DNA from: SAR116 cluster alpha proteobacterium HIMB100 | GTDB taxonomy: Bacteria; Pseudomonadota; Alphaproteobacteria; Puniceispirillales; Puniceispirillaceae | Assembly: GCA_000238815.2 (NCBI GenBank) | Contig: AFXB01000005.1 | Location: forward strand, 1 to 36,778 | Direction: 5' to 3' | DNA length: 36,778 nt | Shown: positions 35,585-36,778 of the stretch, piece after piece | Layout: the number at the start of each line of letters is the position of its first letter | Numbering within the stretch: the first letter of the stretch is position 1 | The notes under the pieces: model-generated | What the model saw: only the letters and a program-made list of their open reading frames with translations | Databases searched by the model: none | Told to the model about the DNA's origin: nothing | Position numbers and translations under genes: made by a program

Positions 35585-36380
35585 CTGTCGTGCCCTTCTC
35601 ATCTTGCTTTGCAGCTGATTCAAGAGCATCTGCTGCTTCTGCATCATCTGACTGTGCGTCAACCACAGGCTGCTCATCAGCAGGAGCAGACGCCGCCTCA
35701 ACAGCTTCGCTCACCAGACCAGCAGGAAACGGCACGTCATCAGGACGTGCCTTTTTCACCGCATCAGACAGCAATACCCATCCATTCTTAGAGCCCGGGA
35801 TTGCACCATGAACCAGAATTAAATTTTCTTCATCATCAGTAGAGACGATTTCAAGATTCTGCGTGGTCACCCGAACAGCACCCATATGGCCAGCCATTTT
35901 CTTGCCCTTAAAGACCTTACCCGGGTCCTGACACTGGCCTGTTGAGCCATGTGAGCGATGCGAAATAGACACACCGTGTGATGCCCGTAAACCGCCAAAA
36001 TTATGGCGTTTCATCGCACCAGCAAAACCCTTACCCTGGGAGATACCCACAGCATCAACCCTCTGGCCAGCAATGAAGTGTGACACACCGAATGTTGCCC
36101 CTACTTCTACCATAGCATCTTCGCTCACGCGAAATTCGGCCAGCTTACGCTTTGGAAGGACAGATGCTTTTGCAAAATGCCCGCGAAGCGCTTTTGATAC
36201 ATTCTTTACCTTTGCTGAACCTGCACCCAGCTGAAGAGCTGTGTAGCCATCCCGTTCAGCTGTCTTTTGTGAGACAACCTGAACATCGTCCAGTTTGAGC
36301 ACTGTTACCGGAATATGCTCACCCGCGTCATTAAAGACACGCGTCATTCCGATTTTTCTTGCAATCACACCGCTACGCAT
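35574..36380 (-). CDS. rplC: 50S ribosomal protein L3 with long acidic C-terminal tail
   Basis: This early assembly protein near the peptidyl transferase centre has [76 protein letters not shown] and the domain end [16 protein letters not shown]. It is 268 aa against about 210 in E. coli. The last 55 residues are Ala/Glu/Asp-rich and low complexity. Longer L3 tails are seen in alphaproteobacteria. Confidence 0.95.
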   Translation of the reverse strand: MRSGVIARKIGMTRVFNDAGEHIPVTVLKLDDVQVVSQKTAERDGYTALQLGAGSAKVKNVSKALRGHFAKASVLPKRKLAEFRVSEDAMVEVGATFGVSHFIAGQRVDAVGISQGKGFAGAMKRHNFGGLRASHGVSISHRSHGSTGQCQDPGKVFKGKKMAGHMGAVRVTTQNLEIVSTDDEENLILVHGAIPGSKNGWVLLSDAVKKARPDDVPFPAGLVSEAVEAASAPADEQPVVDAQSDDAEAADALESAAKQDEKGTTDEG

Positions 36381-36412
36381 AACGCTGTTCCTTCACTTAA
36401 TAAAATTCGTGT

Positions 36413-36721
36413 CTACAGTTTAATTTCCACATCAACGCCAGCAGCCAAATCAAGCTTCATAAGCGCATCAACAGTCTGTGGTGTTGGGTCAATAATGTCC
36501 AACAACCGCTTGTGAGTCCGCATTTCAAACTGCTCACGGCTCTTCTTATCAATGTGAGGAGAGCGCAATACAGTAAATCTGCTGATATTAGTAGGCAGAG
36601 GAATCGGGCCACGGACATTTGCCCCGGTACGCTTGGCCGTATTCACAATCTCGTTCGTAGACTGGTCGAGAATGCGGTGATCGAATGCCTTTAACCGAAT
36701 ACGAATATTCTGGTTTTCCAT
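36413..36721 (-). CDS. rpsJ: 30S ribosomal protein S10
   Basis: This head protein doubles as NusE in transcription antitermination. The 102-aa sequence [44 protein letters not shown] is canonical. It is the first gene of the ribosomal cluster; a terminator-like hairpin immediately upstream suggests the preceding gene (tuf in many alphaproteobacteria, outside the window) ends just beyond the edge. Confidence 0.96.
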   Translation of the reverse strand: MENQNIRIRLKAFDHRILDQSTNEIVNTAKRTGANVRGPIPLPTNISRFTVLRSPHIDKKSREQFEMRTHKRLLDIIDPTPQTVDALMKLDLAAGVDVEIKL

Positions 36722-36744
36722 GACTCTATTCCTTTTTCAATCAG

Positions 36745-36771
36745 CAAAAAGAGAGGCACAAGACCTCTCTT
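36745..36771 (-). terminator. Terminator-like hairpin upstream of rpsJ
   Basis: On the minus strand AGAGAGG (36764-36770) pairs with CCTCTCT (36750-36756) around a 7-base loop and is followed by five T. It probably ends or attenuates transcription from the gene beyond the window's right edge. Confidence 0.6.
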
Positions 36772-36778
36772 CAAAAAG

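Noticed and set aside
1-36778. CRISPR array or rRNA genes
   Set aside because: No regularly spaced short repeats and no rRNA sequence were seen. The repeats present are long inverted or paired copies.

Overview
The window is bacterial chromosome in two parts. Positions 12443-36778 are a conserved, fairly GC-rich alphaproteobacterial block. Positions 1-12455 are an AT-richer accessory region inserted at the 3' end of a tRNA-Leu(GAG) gene. The alphaproteobacterial call rests on several traits: an ATP12 chaperone gene beside pccB/pccA, a zinc-free 101-aa S14, a short-lid 190-aa adenylate kinase between secY and rpsM, and DUF6538-like integrases. A marine SAR116/Rhodospirillales-like organism is my best guess, but no marker here settles it.

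Conserved block, all on the minus strand except lipB. The complete S10-spc-alpha ribosomal cluster runs from rpsJ (36721) to rplQ (22798) in canonical order, with secY, adk and rpoA included and rpmJ absent. It ends at a clear intrinsic terminator (22732-22758). Downstream is a tightly packed run: rarA, a DUF429 gene, crcB, an RluA-family pseudouridine synthase, a phosphoglycolate-phosphatase-like HAD hydrolase, ATP12, pccB, pccA and a small HEPN-motif gene. Many of these genes overlap by 4-8 bp. lipB faces them on the plus strand and starts just beyond the tRNA-Leu gene.

Accessory region. A 21-bp core copied from the tRNA-Leu 3' end occurs three times, at 12435-12455, 7908-7928 and 1293-1313. 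Its orientation alternates, and it divides the region into three abutting modules that each end in inverted repeats. Module 3 (7908-12455) has ends of about 82 bp. It carries a tyrosine recombinase with a duplicated catalytic C-terminus, a PLD-like protein, a 5'-truncated recombinase and a small exported Rap1a/Tai-like protein. Module 2 (1293-7928) has 302-bp terminal inverted repeats (301/302 identical) full of hairpins. It carries a family-A-like (probably TV-Pol) polymerase, a PrsW-like membrane protease, two translationally coupled membrane proteins and a four-gene plus-strand cargo run, but no recombinase. Module 1 (1 to about 1313, cut by the window edge) is one recombinase gene bracketed by perfect 71-bp inverted repeats that touch its likely start and stop codons.

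The most interesting possibility is a family of tyrosine-recombinase elements with inverted-repeat ends, stacked at one tRNA gene. One of them carries its own polymerase and structured termini, which recalls self-replicating or linear-plasmid-like elements. Ordinary tyrosine-recombinase islands leave direct repeats, so the alternating cores need an explanation. Assembly or amplification artefact must be excluded for the 71-bp repeat at the window edge.
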